NCBI RefSeq assembly: GCF_021018895.1
Contig: NC_079368.1
Location: 1,526,001 to 1,590,000, forward strand
Source: Seriola aureovittata
Lineage: Eukaryota > Chordata > Actinopteri > Carangiformes > Carangidae
Direction of reading: 5' to 3'
Length of the DNA: 64,000 nt
The notes under the pieces are model-generated. The model ran no database searches. It was not told where the DNA came from and saw nothing but the letters and a program-made list of their open reading frames with translations. The position numbers and the translations under genes were made by a program. Positions 1 to 45,450 of the stretch are shown piece by piece (position 1 is the stretch's first letter; each line of letters opens with the position of its first letter).

Positions 1-1080
1 AACAGCTGTAAATGAACTCAGGATGACAACAGATTGTTGGGCACTGATCATGAACATGAAGACTTGAAGTCAGATCTGGCTGTAAACTGTAAGCTCACAG
101 CTGTAGGCATCTGTATGTGCAGCCTTCTGTTAAAAGCAGCTGCAACTAATATAGAAATGAATCAGTCATCAATGACTTAAATCTAAAAATACTAACATCA
201 GTCACCCACACCAGTGACACTGTTATCAAAAGCGCTGAAAATATCTCCTTTGTTAGTTTTTCCTGAAGGATGTGGCTTTGGAGAAATGGCTTTTCATCGG
301 TAAAAACAAAATCAAAAACCAGGGTTGATCGTATTTTCAGCATCTTTGGCTCAGGAATTATGCTGAAACATCCGAGTGGGATCACACAGAGCCCTTGTAG
401 GCAGGGTTTAAATACACACTCATAAGAGATTAGCATTATGTAACTCTAATGATTGCTTCGAGGGACTGCTGGAAAAATATCAACCCTCATTTCATTGTTC
501 TACTGTAAAAATACTTAGACCTGCAGTAAGCTGGATGGAGAGGAATGGATGTTAACAGTTGGATTGTTGTCTGAAGCAACATTAAAGGCACGTGTGAGGA
601 AAAACAATATACAAAATGAATTTGGTCTCAATTCAAATTCAGAATGTTTTTAAAAGTAGAGCTGTGATGTAAACTAACTGGATTTACAGGAATGACTGCA
701 AGCTGCTCTGTGACGCTACAGAAACTAAGCTAAATGCACAATCCAAGCTGTTAGGATATCTGCAATTACGACTTAGAACATACACTAGAAATCCATATAT
801 TATGCTAAAATCTAATTTCATTTCTCTCAGTTAAAAGAGAAAGAAACACAACACCTTAACAAGGAAGATAACAAAAGACGAATGAACAGGAACATTCAGT
901 GAGCCCCCACCCCGCCCCTCCCCCACCCCATCGAAACAAGCCAAATCAACCCATCACTATCCTCATAAAACAAAAGCTTCACAGTTCATTAAATCTGCTG
1001 CTTGGCAACAACCAAGTTCATCTGTGTCCCATGTAGAGACTGGTGCTGCATTCATGTCATATGGGAGAAACAGCTGGTTT

Positions 1081-1255
1081 TTTTTTTTGTTATCTTTTTA
1101 GGGCATTTTTGCCTTTATTCAGACAGTATGGTGACAGGAAATTCAGGAAGAGAGAGAGAGGGGATGACATGCAGCGAAGGGCCACGGGTTGGAATCGAAC
1201 CCATGGCCATGCCGTTAGGACTAAGCCTATGTGGTACGCACCACTGAGGCACCCC
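1081..1255 (-). mobile_element. tRNA-derived SINE, inserted in minus orientation
   Basis: Read on the minus strand it has a tRNA-like head with box B (GGTTCGATTCC), a CT-rich body, then AATAAAGGCAAAAA and an A tail seen here as poly-T at 1080-1089. The flanks at 1066-1080 and 1256-1270 are an identical 15-base target-site duplication (AGAAACAGCTGGTTT). Confidence 0.88.
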
Positions 1256-2329
1256 AGAAACAGCTGGTTTGTTGTACCTAAACATACCTGCCAGACTTGA
1301 ATATTTAGTAGGATTGTTACTTTAGCAGCAGCACATCATTCCCCACACCTGACACTTCCTTGTTGATGACATCAGAGACCATGACCACATGTTCACACTG
1401 TTGACAGACCTGTACAGCAGACAGCTGCTGGCCACTGTGCTGCAATCATGTTTAACAAGTGAACCTGTCTGTTACTGTCATTAAACAGTGAACTACAGGA
1501 CTTCATGCCAATTATTAGATAAAGATTTATTTAGACTTTTTCAAGTTTTGAATCAAAGCAATGTAACAAGAAGATAATTTATAAGGAGGGGCTGATCTGA
1601 ACCAAATGTGTCATTTTAAAGTGCGATAATGGCCATTATTGTGGTTATAGGACATTTTCTGGAAAAGCAATTAAATAGTTTATCAATAAAATAACCTGAC
1701 AAGGAACTTCATTAACAGTCCTGCTTATGAATTCGTAACATTACCCACTATGACCTAATCCAACCAGAAGTAAATGATATCTGCTTCACTGTTAATACAA
1801 GTGGTAGAAAGTTTAAGTACTTGAGTACTTGCCACCTTATATCTCTACAACATTAAGACTTTGAGTGTGAAACACACAATACGTTCAGCTTGTAGCTGCA
1901 TTTTAAAAAAACTGTCAAACAGTATTTCATATTAGCTCGGACCGTAGCCCTCTACAGTAGCTCGGTAATGGCGAGGGTTAGTCAGCGCTGACATGAGCCA
2001 AACAGACTAATTCAAATTCAGACTGAAATGGATTTTGTGTGGCGCTGTACACTGGAGCCTCAAGTGTTTCTTAGTGAGCGTATTTTAAAGAGCTTATACA
2101 CTGTAATTAACGGCTTTATTGAATAATTTACAAAGACACTGCTGTACAGTTCTAGGACAACTTCTGGGATGCAAAGGTGCATCTGCCTTTAAAATGAGCC
2201 AACAGTACTTCAACCTTTAATACATTTAGCTCATAATGATTCAGCACATTTACTCAAACTAGAATTATGTCTCCACGATAACACGTGTGTTCTCAAGATA
2301 TCCTGTTCACAAGGCCAAAATCCTGTTTT

Positions 2330-2500
2330 GCAAGGAAACTGTGACCTTGACCTTTGGCCACCAAAATCCAATCTGTTCATCCTTTAGCCCACGTGAATGT
2401 TTGTGCCAAATTTGACGTTCCCTCAAGGAGTTACTGAGATATCGTGTCCACGAGAATGGGACGAATGGACGAAATGGCTGGATGTGAATGCTGCTTCCTC
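2330..2500 (+). repeat. dispersed repeat, copy 1
   Basis: Shares CCACCAAAATC, TGTGCCAAATTTGA, GTTACTGAGATATC and GAGAATGGGACGAA with 25600-25785. A related reverse-oriented copy is near 45280-45450. This is a widespread fish repeat of uncertain class. Confidence 0.65.
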
Positions 2501-3489
2501 CACTGATAAACAGTGAGACCAGAAAATCTCAACAAGATGACAAATTGAGATCATAATTTACCATATATGTTTCATCTGTAGTTGCAGACTGTTCCACAGC
2601 ACATGACTGGTCATTGTTTTCTCCTTGAGCCGAAGGGACTGAACACAATTTTCATGCAGTAAAAACCCCCCCATGTCCTGTATGACATGAATGCAACCCG
2701 GCACAGCAAACATAAATGGTGGCATGCTTATGCCCCCTCAGGAAGCTTCAGCATCTGAGAATAGCTCTAGCACTTAATCACTATATACAGTGCGATGAGG
2801 AATTAGCTGTTTCCTCTTTTCCCTGCAGGAGTCACACCCAAACACAAACATGTGAGCAGAGCGTCAGGGTCCAGGTGCAGCAGGCAGTGGTTGGTTTCAG
2901 TTCAGACAGCTTGCGGCTGCTGTCAGGGAACATGTTGCTACGAAGGCAACCAGCCTCCTGTCACACCAAGCACTAGGGTCAGGCCCCCAGATACTGGCTT
3001 TGTGTCACAGTGGATTACATTCTGTTTCACAAACCTCTCCTCTGTAATAAGAATACAAAGCAGGGTAAACGTTTATACGGATTTTTTTCTGGCGCTGCCA
3101 TTTTTGTTAGAAATTGAACATGATGAACTATTAGCAAAATAGAAGCTATGAGGAGCTTTAAACTGAAAATATTCAACCCAGCCTTCAGACACATGTATCA
3201 GTCCAACTCCTTCCCTCAACATGTGGTGAAGACGGCTTCAGTTCAAGTCAAGTGTCTCCTCAGTGCTGATGTTATGTGTGTTGAAGAGGACAGAAAGAGT
3301 CCTCTGCTTCTCCAGCATGAACTCTATCACCTCCAGAAATCCACACAACAAAATGACTCATAACAAACAAAAAGTAAAGAGGCTTTTTCCATCTGTGTTG
3401 TTTTGGAGTTCTCTCACTGAGACAGAAGAGACGAAGCTATCATCAACCCTGAGAAGTTCTGTTGTGTTTATATGTGCCATTTGAATTCC

Positions 3490-3499
3490 TGTGTGTGTG

Positions 3500-3531
<32 letters not shown>

Positions 3532-3581
3532 CGTGTGTGCGCGCGCGCGTGCGTGCATGCGTACGTGCGTGCGTGCGTGCA

Positions 3582-3582
<1 letters not shown>
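3490..3582. repeat. (TG)n/(GCGT)n tract, strictly alternating purine-pyrimidine
   Basis: 93 bases read as TG, CG and TA/CA steps with no break in purine-pyrimidine alternation. In the man1b1 mRNA this is the very start of the 3' UTR. Such tracts are classic Z-DNA formers. Confidence 0.9.
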
Positions 3583-19634
<16,052 letters not shown>

Positions 19635-20460
19635 GTCTGTAACCCAGCCCTGGAGGAAGACACACATTTAAGTGTAGTGTGACTGAGAGAGAGAGAAATA
19701 TCTGGTGATGTGACATTAACCCACTTCGAAGCAAGCTAGGGGAACAAGATGCAGCTAGCATGTCAGCCTGGCTGGTGAACACAGGTGTGCTTGTGGTATA
19801 ATGACAAACTAGCACCAACCTGTCACACTTTAAGAGCTGAGTATTTAGCTTTATTTAGAGGTTTTGATGCTCGCTTAAGTTGCTGTAACCTAAATCCACA
19901 CACACACACACACACACCCACACACCCAGCCCAGTGGCTGCAGCACACTTAATGCTAAGTAACATGTAGCTGGTTAATGCTGGTCCTTATTCATTCATGG
20001 GGAATATAAGCATTTATGTTAATGGTCAGCACAGTACAGCTAGCTAGCTACATAGCTGTAGCTACACCATACAACGCAAAGTTTAATCAACAGGCTGTCT
20101 TAATTAAGAATGTTAACCTTGATGTTAAATGAATATTTATATTCATAGCTTATCCAGTAGATACAAGTTTACAGGAGGTACTGCATACTAATTTACTGTA
20201 ACCACAGAATAAACATTTTACCTCTCGTACAAGAGGCTAAACTCGTAGCCCCTGTTGACGGCTACCTCGTCTAGGCGTTAATGGATCGAAGTAACGTTTT
20301 AGCGGATTCGCAGACTAACTGTGGACCGAGGCATGGCTTGAGGCCTAAACTAACCAATACCACAGGCAAATACTCGGAACACAATTAAAGTACGGCAGAA
20401 AGATTCTTTGAAAAAAAATGTTTTCCTGCCGAAAAAAATCAAAACATGTACTGACATTAC

Positions 20461-20560
20461 CTTGAAAAGTCTCCAGCGTTACATATGCCACCAGTCTAAT
20501 CCACCAACAGTATCAGCGTTTCATTTGCCGTTAGCTCAACGTTAATGAAATAGCCTCGGG
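20461..20560 (-). other. man1b1: candidate 5' UTR exon of man1b1 (right limit unknown)
   Basis: On the minus strand TTTTCAAG|GTAATG at 20461/20460 is a good donor about 0.8 kb upstream of the first coding exon, and nothing coding is recognisable here. The assignment is inference from position and splice consensus only. Transcript data would decide. Confidence 0.25.
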
Positions 20561-21306
20561 GGTCTCTTCATGTTTAAAACACGTATTATTGTACAGACGA
20601 TAAAAAAAAATCTGCTAGTTGAATGTAATCCACTTGTAGCTTTGGATGTGATGCTGCTCGCTGACAACAACAAATGATTCAGACACATGCATGCTGCCTT
20701 CAATGGTCACCTCGAAATGTGGTAAATACTAGTACTACAGTTGTACAGTACAGTACAGTAGTACTTTGATCTCTGAATGGTAATGTTTCAAAAGACATTC
20801 ATTCAAAACACTCCTTTTAGTCATTCTGAAATGGGTAGTATTTTTTCAATTACATTTATTACATCATGTGAAATTATCATATTGTTAATACCTAAATTCC
20901 TTAGGTTCACAACTGTGACAGATGTGTTGATGTAGTCCCAGTTTTTCCCATGTTTTTCTTTTAGATTTGTTTGACAGGTTTCTAGGCTGTGCTATCACGT
21001 ATGCCTCTACGACCCAAACACATCTCATGTCCCCCAGCTGTGTAGTATTTAGGCTGCGGCATTCTTCCAGCCTATTCCCAGACTATCTGTGTCACTGTTG
21101 TAATTTGTAATAAACATAGTGATAGTGATAGTGATTCATACATATTAACCGTAACAACTATATTAATATTAAAGCTGTGTGTCATCCATGACTTCCAGGA
21201 AGTGTTGTTTGCTGAATGTGCCCACTGGAGGGGGCGCGGTTGTGAAGACGATCATGTACGTTAACCAGATGGCTCTACTGAGCAGTGCACTAGCATCAAG
21301 ATAGAA

Positions 21307-22554
21307 CAGTGGTTCCCAACCTTTAACGACTTAATACGAGAAATTTCTTTTTTATTTATTTATCTATTTTTTCTTCATTTATTTGCATGATACATACATC
21401 ATCACCATACAAATCATGTCTTGAACTGAGGGAAAAATAATAAAAAATAATAAAAATGAAAGATGAAACAAAGAAATAAGTAACCAAAATTACAAATTAA
21501 TAAATATATAAAATAAACTATACTTTGATATATACACTTGCAAACATTAAGTTATCTATCTTTACACTATCAAGACATACTTACCCTGACCATCACTCTG
21601 TTACTGCTGTGTACAGGCAATTCACCCCATAGCCTCTTAATCCAATTTGCCCTCTTTGGATGACATCACTTGGATCTCTGGGCAAGTAACACATCAGAGG
21701 TTGCCAAATATCCATAAAGCTGTTGTCATTTCCCCTTAGCCTGACACTGAGCCTCTCCATTGGAGAAAAACTAAAATTTTCCTTATACCACTGAATTACA
21801 GTAGGGGGGTTTTCGAGCCAGTTGAATAATTTTTCTGGCCAGAAAAATAAATTTTTTCAACCGTCTGAGGTGACCTATGTTTCCTGTGAAATATTATATA
21901 CTATATTTCTTTAAATTTATTACTCAGAAACAGAAAGTGGGTGGCTCGATTACATCCCCACCAGGCATCTTCAGCATAGATACTCTCAATGTTTACCTCC
22001 CATCGTTTAAAAAGCATTTCAGTACTATGCTCTTTACAGCTCTGGAAGTTATTATAGAAATATGAAATAAAACCTTTATTCAAAGTAAAATCAATTATTA
22101 ACTTTTCAATTGGTCCCAGCAGGTTTGCATCCTGTGTTATCTTGACATTTGTGTTGACAAAGTGGTGGACTTGAAGATAAGCAAAAAAGTATTTTTGTGG
22201 GAGTCCAAAGGTTTCTTGAACTTTTGCAAAGGACATAGAAAAATGATTATCATCAAACAAAGCCCCTATCACTCTAACTCCTTGTCCATACCAGGAATGA
22301 AATACAGCACTTTTAATACCAGGTGAGAAGTTCTTATTATCCATGAGTGGCGTAAGGTATGAAAAGGAACCCTCTGTACATTTTTAAACATTTGCTGTTA
22401 AAGCTGTTAAAGATTATTTAGTTTTTAAGACATTTAAAAACATCTATATTTAAATTTTTTATAATTATATTTTTTCACCAAAACTGTACTGTTTTCCAAA
22501 TGATTTGTCGGCCCACTTGCAATACCTTCATGGCCCACCGGTTGGGAACCACTG
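21307..22554. mobile_element. hAT-like element carrying an L1-type LINE fragment
   Basis: Outer ends CAGTGGTTCCCAACC and GGTTGGGAACCACTG are perfect 15-base inverted repeats of hAT type. Flanks AGATAGAA and AGTTAGAC match at 6 of 8. Most of the interior is a minus-strand LINE piece (see 21640-22344). Confidence 0.7.
21640..22344 (-). pseudogene. L1-type LINE ORF2 C-terminal fragment
   Basis: The open stretch 22344-21901 on the minus strand includes FHSWYGQGVRVIGALF, ETFGLPQKYFFAYLQVHHFV and HFLFLSNKFKEI, the pattern of the ORF2 C-terminal region of fish L1-type elements. Similar words continue out of frame to about 21640. No endonuclease or reverse-transcriptase core is present. Confidence 0.65.
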
Positions 22555-23949
22555 AGTTAGACCATGGAACTGTTAAAAACATGGACAGTAGACTCTAGAT
22601 CTGGGAAGTGAAGCCAACTGGGGAATCGCCTGAAACCTACATTCTTTCTAATCACCAGCAGGAGGCGACTCCACTGGTAGTAAATAAGTCTGTATAGAAG
22701 TCTATGGGAAAATGACGCTAGTTCTCACTTGTTTTATTACTTCAGTAAACTTCAGTTTATGGTCTCTAGTTTCAAGTCTCCTTCACTACAGCTTGATGTT
22801 CATTTTTTTAATCATAGGCCTATCTAGAGTAAAATAGACTATAAAGCCGGGTATGCTTTGGGGCATAGCTGCCATGTGATACATACTCCACATATACTGA
22901 AATACAATAGAATACATTATAGAAAAAAGGAGAGATGCAAAGTGCAAATTCACAATGTTCCAAATCACAAGCATAAAAAAAATGTAGTTGTAGTTGTAGA
23001 GTTGTTCACACTGAGAATAACAGGGGGAAGGAATGGAAACTAGTTACTTTATAATATTTAACATTTACACATAACACATATTATATAATACATTTAATAA
23101 GAAAATAACATACAGTAAAAATCACTTATCTAATACAGTATAACAATGACAGGTGCTATTTAGCATAATAATATTTGATCATTAAACTGAGGCTCATACT
23201 GTATAATACATAAGTAAGAATTTGAAAGTGTGACTTGTAAAGGAGTATTCTTATATTGTTGTACTGTTACCTTTACTATTTTTTCATCCACAGGTTGTCA
23301 TGCTGTTCTGCATTTATCTGTGGAGTTTCAAAGATGGGTGGGGCCACACTGTGGCTGTACTACTGACGCAACAACAAAACACAACCTGTGCAGCAGGCTG
23401 ACCCAGTCATGACAAAGCATGGAAGATATCAAATGATTTTCCTTGTTTTTAAACATTATAACCATTCTTTTGCTTCTCCTGTATGACTTCATGTTTACTG
23501 TGACTTCTGGAATGTGAAGTCATTTTTCTCCTGACTTCCTTCTCTGAAACATTCCTCATAAAGGGATGTCAAAATGTCACACTGAAAAGAGCTCATTCAA
23601 AACGTCTCAGTAAATCTTCAATCCAAACTGCAGCCATTCAGTGTGTTAGCATAATATAATGACTCAGTGTAATTACACCCAGTATAGAAACCTTAACCTT
23701 TATTTTTACTACACAGATAATACAGGATTCCCCACTCATGGAGTTTCCAGACAGTAAGTGGGGTTTTACCACAAGGAACAGATCTCATGTATTTAGAAAA
23801 TATTGTTGATACATTTTTCTGTTATTTACAATTTACCAGAGGTTGCAAACGAAGCATCTGCTGTATGAAATTCATGATCAAAACCAGTTTGATCACAAGA
23901 TGCAATTGACCTACATGGGGCTATTACATGGGATTCATACCTGTGTCAC

Positions 23950-24179
23950 CCATGTATGTTGTAATTATCATGCGGACGTGCCACACTGGGAGGTGAATTC
24001 CTCTGTGGGTCCTTGCTGGGGAATGTGGACAGAGAACTTCCTTATAGCAGCAGGGTGGAGACTGTGGAGGAGGCCTGTTTCACTCACTCGCACTTCCCTG
24101 TTGGCACAGCGTGGAGGACGGCAGGCACCGAGCTGGACGCTGACTGAACTCTTACTGGTCTCTCATTCAGGAGCAGAAG
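23950..24179 (+). other. noxa1: candidate untranslated first exon and promoter of noxa1
   Basis: GCAGAAG|GTAAGC at 24179/24180 is a strong donor, and GAACTTCC and CACTTCCC just upstream are ETS/PU.1-like words. Splicing to the acceptor at 25903 would put A at -3 of the noxa1 start. This is inference from splice consensus only. Confidence 0.3.
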
Positions 24180-25599
24180 GTAAGCAGTCTGACCGCAGGT
24201 GATTTATAGAGTTTCTCCTATAAACTCTTAATAGCTTGTGTGATCTGAGCTGAACAGCATGTAGTAACACAGGCAGCGGGTAAAGTACAAGGAAGTATTC
24301 CAGTAAAATTGTGCAGCATGTTACAGATAAACATCAGTGCAGTTTCTCTGTTTTTGCTTTTTAGTCTTTTTTTTTCCCCATTGATTTCATATATAGTTAC
24401 CAGGTAACAGATCAGGTTTGGTGTAGGAGTTAATATATGTATTTGTCTTTGTCTGCCTCTCCTGCTCATCTCTCTTATCTTCTTTGTTTGAGGGATTTTT
24501 CCACCGTTTAATATGAATTTATACTTCATGTATAACCTCATTTTCCTCTTTCACTTACTTTATTTTGACATTGAGCTACATGCATATCGATGCTGGCAAA
24601 ATCATGAAATTAGTTTTGCCTATTGGTCTATTAACTTTCTGCAGCAGAGGAAAGTTGCTAATCCCATTTACTTAAATACTGTACTACAGTACGGTTTTGA
24701 CTTGAGTTCTTTTGATTCCGACACCACTACACATACATTGTGCCTTTTACTCAACTACATTTGTTAAACAGCTTTTGTCACTAGTTACTTAAACATTTAA
24801 TCCAAAAATCACCTTAAAAAAATGATGCCCTTTTAAATGCACAAACTTTTAAAGCTCCACCAAGACTGGTTAAAATGTTAAAATGCTGCTTACATGCTAA
24901 TTAATCAGTAATAATAATTCATTAACATAGTGAAATATAATATAATAAGTAACACTACTCGGTGCTGCGCACTGCGTTACTTTTGATATAATATTTTACT
25001 CTTAAGTAAGATTATAAATGCAGGACTTGCACAGTTGTTTTCTTGGTGAAAAACATCAAATGCAGATAGAGCTCAAACTGCCAAATTCTAAAGGGCACAT
25101 TTGCTTCAACAAATTTTTGCATGATTCATCATGTCCAGTGAGATGTTGTATTATCACTCTCTCAAACCTGTCTGAAGGTTAACTGTGTGTTCACCTCTGT
25201 ATCTGTGTTATTATTACTCCTTATTATTAGATTATCTCTATAGTATTGTGTAGTATGAAGATTTAACCCACTGCATTTGGGCTCTCCTCATTCCAAGAGC
25301 ATTTTAAAGTCATAAGAGTGTTAGTTCTTATTCTTAAGTTTATGATTAAGAGTAAAAGTCACTTTTACTTTAATCTTTCACATTCAAGACCAAAATATCA
25401 GTGTTAGTGGTCCAGAAGAACAGGCTCTGCTGTCAACATCATTTTCATCATCATCAAAATTTACTCTTAAACTAGAATCACCTCCTTGTGGTTGTCTGCC
25501 TCCACCACTCAGACTAGATTCAGCTTACATCCTGTTTATCCAGAGTCAGAGAAAATATGAACCATTTGTGAGAAATTTTGTCATAATTCCTGTGTGAAG

Positions 25600-25785
25600 C
25601 CTTGAGTTATGGCAAAAAATAGTTTGCTAGGTCACACTGACCTTGTTCTTTGACCTTTAGCCACCAAAATCTAATCAGTTTATCCTTGAGTCCAAGTGGA
25701 CATTTGTGCCAAATTTGAAGAAGTTCCGTCGAGGCGTTACTGAGATATCCTGTCCACTAGAATGGGATGAACGGACAACCTGAAA
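25600..25785 (+). repeat. dispersed repeat, copy 2, just upstream of noxa1
   Basis: Shares TTAGCCACCAAAATCTAATC, GTGCCAAATTTGAAGAA, GTTACTGAGATATCC and AGAATGGGATGAACGGAC with copy 1 near 2330. It ends about 120 bases before the noxa1 start and supplies an in-frame ATG at 25767. Confidence 0.7.
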
Positions 25786-25904
25786 ACAACACGGCTCTGC
25801 CTCTGACTGTCGCCGGTGCGGAGGGATACAAAAAAAACAAAGAGCAGCCTCCTCTGTTGTATATTTCTGTCTGTGATCCAGTATTTTGCTCTCCTCTCTC
25901 CAGA

Positions 25905-43109
<17,205 letters not shown>

Positions 43110-43154
43110 AGCTCTGAGTTATAAAAGCTGACGAATTACTGTGCAGTCATCTCC

Positions 43155-43160
43155 AATAAA
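43155..43160 (+). terminator. noxa1: poly(A) signal AATAAA after noxa1
   Basis: AATAAA 46 bases after the stop codon. This would give a very short 3' UTR; more distal signals exist (AATAAA at 43565-43570), so usage is uncertain. Confidence 0.5.
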
Positions 43161-43929
43161 CCTTAAAAATGTTTCTCTCCCACATGGTATCACTTGCTGT
43201 AGTGGCTCAGAGTATGTCTATGGTACTGAACTGTATGTTTACATTAAATCTGCTGTGGGTTTCCTGTATTTTATGTCTTATAGTGTCATTATAATATTCC
43301 TACAGTATTCCAAAAATATTCAAATATCTGTGATATACTGCATTAAATATTTTTGACCAGTTTGGTATCAACATTATGTTCCTGTAATGCCTGTTCTATA
43401 GGGTTATAATGATCCTGGTCTGGCAACTTAAAGTGTGTTATGGTTGCTCTGCATTGCCATATAGGCTGATATTGTATTCTGATATTTTTTCTTAATGAAG
43501 GTGTTTATCAATCCCTGTGTGTCCTTATCAATAATTATTAGTTGTGTAGAGTTAAGGTGCAAATAATAAATTTACAAAAACCGAGTATCCTGGTGAGAGG
43601 ACAGTAAAACACCCACAGCAGCTGTGAAGTTACAGTCTTATGTCACAAACGGACAAACTGTGTACACTTGAACATTGTCCAGGAACTTCATTACTGCAGA
43701 GCTTAATAAGTGGAAGCAGTTATCAGTTATTCAAAGAAACACACCCATGTCTTTGCCACAAGTGATGACTCTAAAATATCTGAGTGGAGGAACTTCATGT
43801 TCCCATGACACTAAATCTGAGCTTGTTGGACATTCTGGGGGGCACTGAGTCTCTGGCATCCCTCAGGGTTGTGGTCCTGGTGCTACCTGAATGGTAGACT
43901 GGTGCAGGTAGTATGTTTTGAATTCCTAT

Positions 43930-44060
43930 ACAATGGCAAGAAAAAGTATGTGAACCCTTTACAGGCCATTTCCAAATTTGGGTCCCTCATCAACACTCAC
44001 TCCAGCAACAAGACAACCCTTATTTGGCAGGTTATATAGGTTACACCTGCTTATAATCAA
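43930..44060 (+). mobile_element. Tc1/mariner-type remnant
   Basis: CAATGGCAAGAAAAAGTATG then TGAACCCTTT and ACTCCAGCAACAAGACAACC are words of a common fish Tc1/mariner-type non-autonomous element. No coding content. Confidence 0.45.
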
Positions 44061-44449
44061 AAATGGGTGAGAAAGACAAAAGTAAAGATACATTAATTGC
44101 AGGCTAGGTCATCTTCAACAATCTAAAAGTCAGGGGAACTAGCACCATTATTTACCGAAATGCACTGCTGTGGGATAAAAAGTCAAATTCAGTTGATAAA
44201 CTTTTTGAATCGGAAACATAATGCTAAAGAGTTGTGATGACACAATTACACTGATAATGCTGCTGGTGCACAAGCTGCTTGGTGCATATGAAATAGCTAT
44301 CGGATGCTGCTGGGTATTTGTGCAAATGGATATGAGGGAGCACTGCTTTGTAGCCAGTAACCGGATGTGACAATGGCATTCATCTATTATATGAAGTATT
44401 GTTTGGTGATACTATTGTATGTTGTGTGTGTGTTGTTAGGAACTAGTTC

Positions 44450-44665
44450 ATCTTTCTACCACAGAGCCTCCAGGAAGTTCTTCTTAGTTGTTTGAGACTT
44501 AATTATTTTGAAAGTGAATCCATGTGGTGGAGGTGGTGTGTGTCTATTTTTGTATCAAAGGAATCAAATTGTTGAGCTTTTGTAAAACAGAGCCTCCAGT
44601 AAGCTCCTTGTACCTGTTTGAGACTCTTATTTTGAAGGTGAATCCGCATTGTGGAGATGGTGTTC
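44450..44665. repeat. imperfect tandem duplication, unit about 120 bases
   Basis: ACAGAGCCTCCAGGAAG...TTGTTTGAGACTTAATTATT is repeated about 120 bases later as ACAGAGCCTCCAGTAAG...CTGTTTGAGACTCTTATTTT. GTGAATCC...GTGGAGGTGGTG is also repeated. Confidence 0.75.
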
Positions 44666-44989
44666 AGGACCGGCCAAAAGGACCTCACAATAATGGTTTC
44701 TAACAAAAATTGTCCTCACAATCATAGAAAGACATCTACACACACACACACACAACCACACAAACACATATGCAGTGTTGATTTGTCTTATAAATGCTGT
44801 TACAGCTAAGAGTAAAAAGGCTAAAAGTTAATGAGTCTAATCAGCCAATCAGAATCGGCTGTGTTAATTTCTGCCAGTAGCACGAGCTGAGTCATTCGCT
44901 TCTTCGGTGACTGTGGCCACCAGGGGGAGGAGGGAAATGTGCATACACCAATGAGGGACCAAGCCCACAGCCCACATTAGTTAACATCC

Positions 44990-45200
44990 TAGCAGCTATC
45001 GTGAAATTGAAGAAGGACATGATGACTAGATTCAATACCTTGAACTCAAAACTACAACTTGTCCAAAGGTCCCTGACCGACCATGCAACATGCATTACAA
45101 ACCTAGAAGGATGTTCCACCGACCACGACACCTGTATTTCCGACCTTGAGAACCGTCGTAAGGAGCTGATGGAAGCCAACAGCACCACAAGCTAAGCTAA
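44990..45200 (+). pseudogene. L1-type LINE ORF1 coiled-coil fragment
   Basis: Translates MTRFNTLNSKLQLVQRSLTD, HATCITNLEGCSTDHDTCIS and DLENRRKEL, the heptad pattern of fish L1 ORF1 proteins. It stops after 64 codons with no RNA-binding domain, so a fragment. Confidence 0.6.
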
Positions 45201-45279
45201 CTGACCATGAAAGTCAGTTGAGACGCTCAATGTTCGTTTGTTGCAGAGTTCTTGCCGCAACTTCTAAATTCCACTAGGA

Positions 45280-45450
45280 CACAAGGATAAACTGATTGGA
45301 TTGTGGTGGTCAAAGGTCAAGGTCACAGTGATCTCATGTTCTCGTGAATGCAATATATCAGGAACACCCTGAGGGGATTACATTACTTCATTTATATCCA
45401 AATGATCAAAGGTCAACTTCACAGTGACATCATAATGTTCTGCAAAGACA
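45280..45450 (-). repeat. dispersed repeat, copy 3 (reverse)
   Basis: ACTGATTGGATTGTGGTGGT and CAAAGGTCAAGGTCACAGTG are the reverse strand of words in the copies at 2330 and 25600. Confidence 0.5.

Larger units (their letters stand above)
1..3489. other. intergenic, downstream of man1b1
   Basis: No recognisable coding exon on either strand. It holds a SINE (1081-1255), a dispersed repeat (about 2330-2500) and otherwise ordinary AT-rich sequence. Part must be the man1b1 3' UTR. A minus-strand AATAAA lies at 2115-2120, but its use is unproven. Confidence 0.5.
19650..23900. other. man1b1 5' flank and intergenic region towards noxa1
   Basis: Holds a short CA tract (about 19896-19926), a possible man1b1 UTR exon and the hAT/L1 composite at 21307. 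A dispersed repeat lies at about 22562-22790 (CACCAGCAGGAGGCGACTC, GAAGTCTATGG). No obvious CpG island or other coding exon. Confidence 0.5.

Noticed and set aside
146..436. 96-codon minus-strand frame at the left edge
   Set aside because: No family features or splice context; composition like the surrounding noncoding DNA.
22786..23043. Overlapping short open frames on both strands
   Set aside because: AT-rich sequence, no family features, no splice or codon evidence.
23843..24202. 119-codon open frame upstream of noxa1
   Set aside because: No known domain; the region is better explained as a possible untranslated first exon ending at the 24179 donor.
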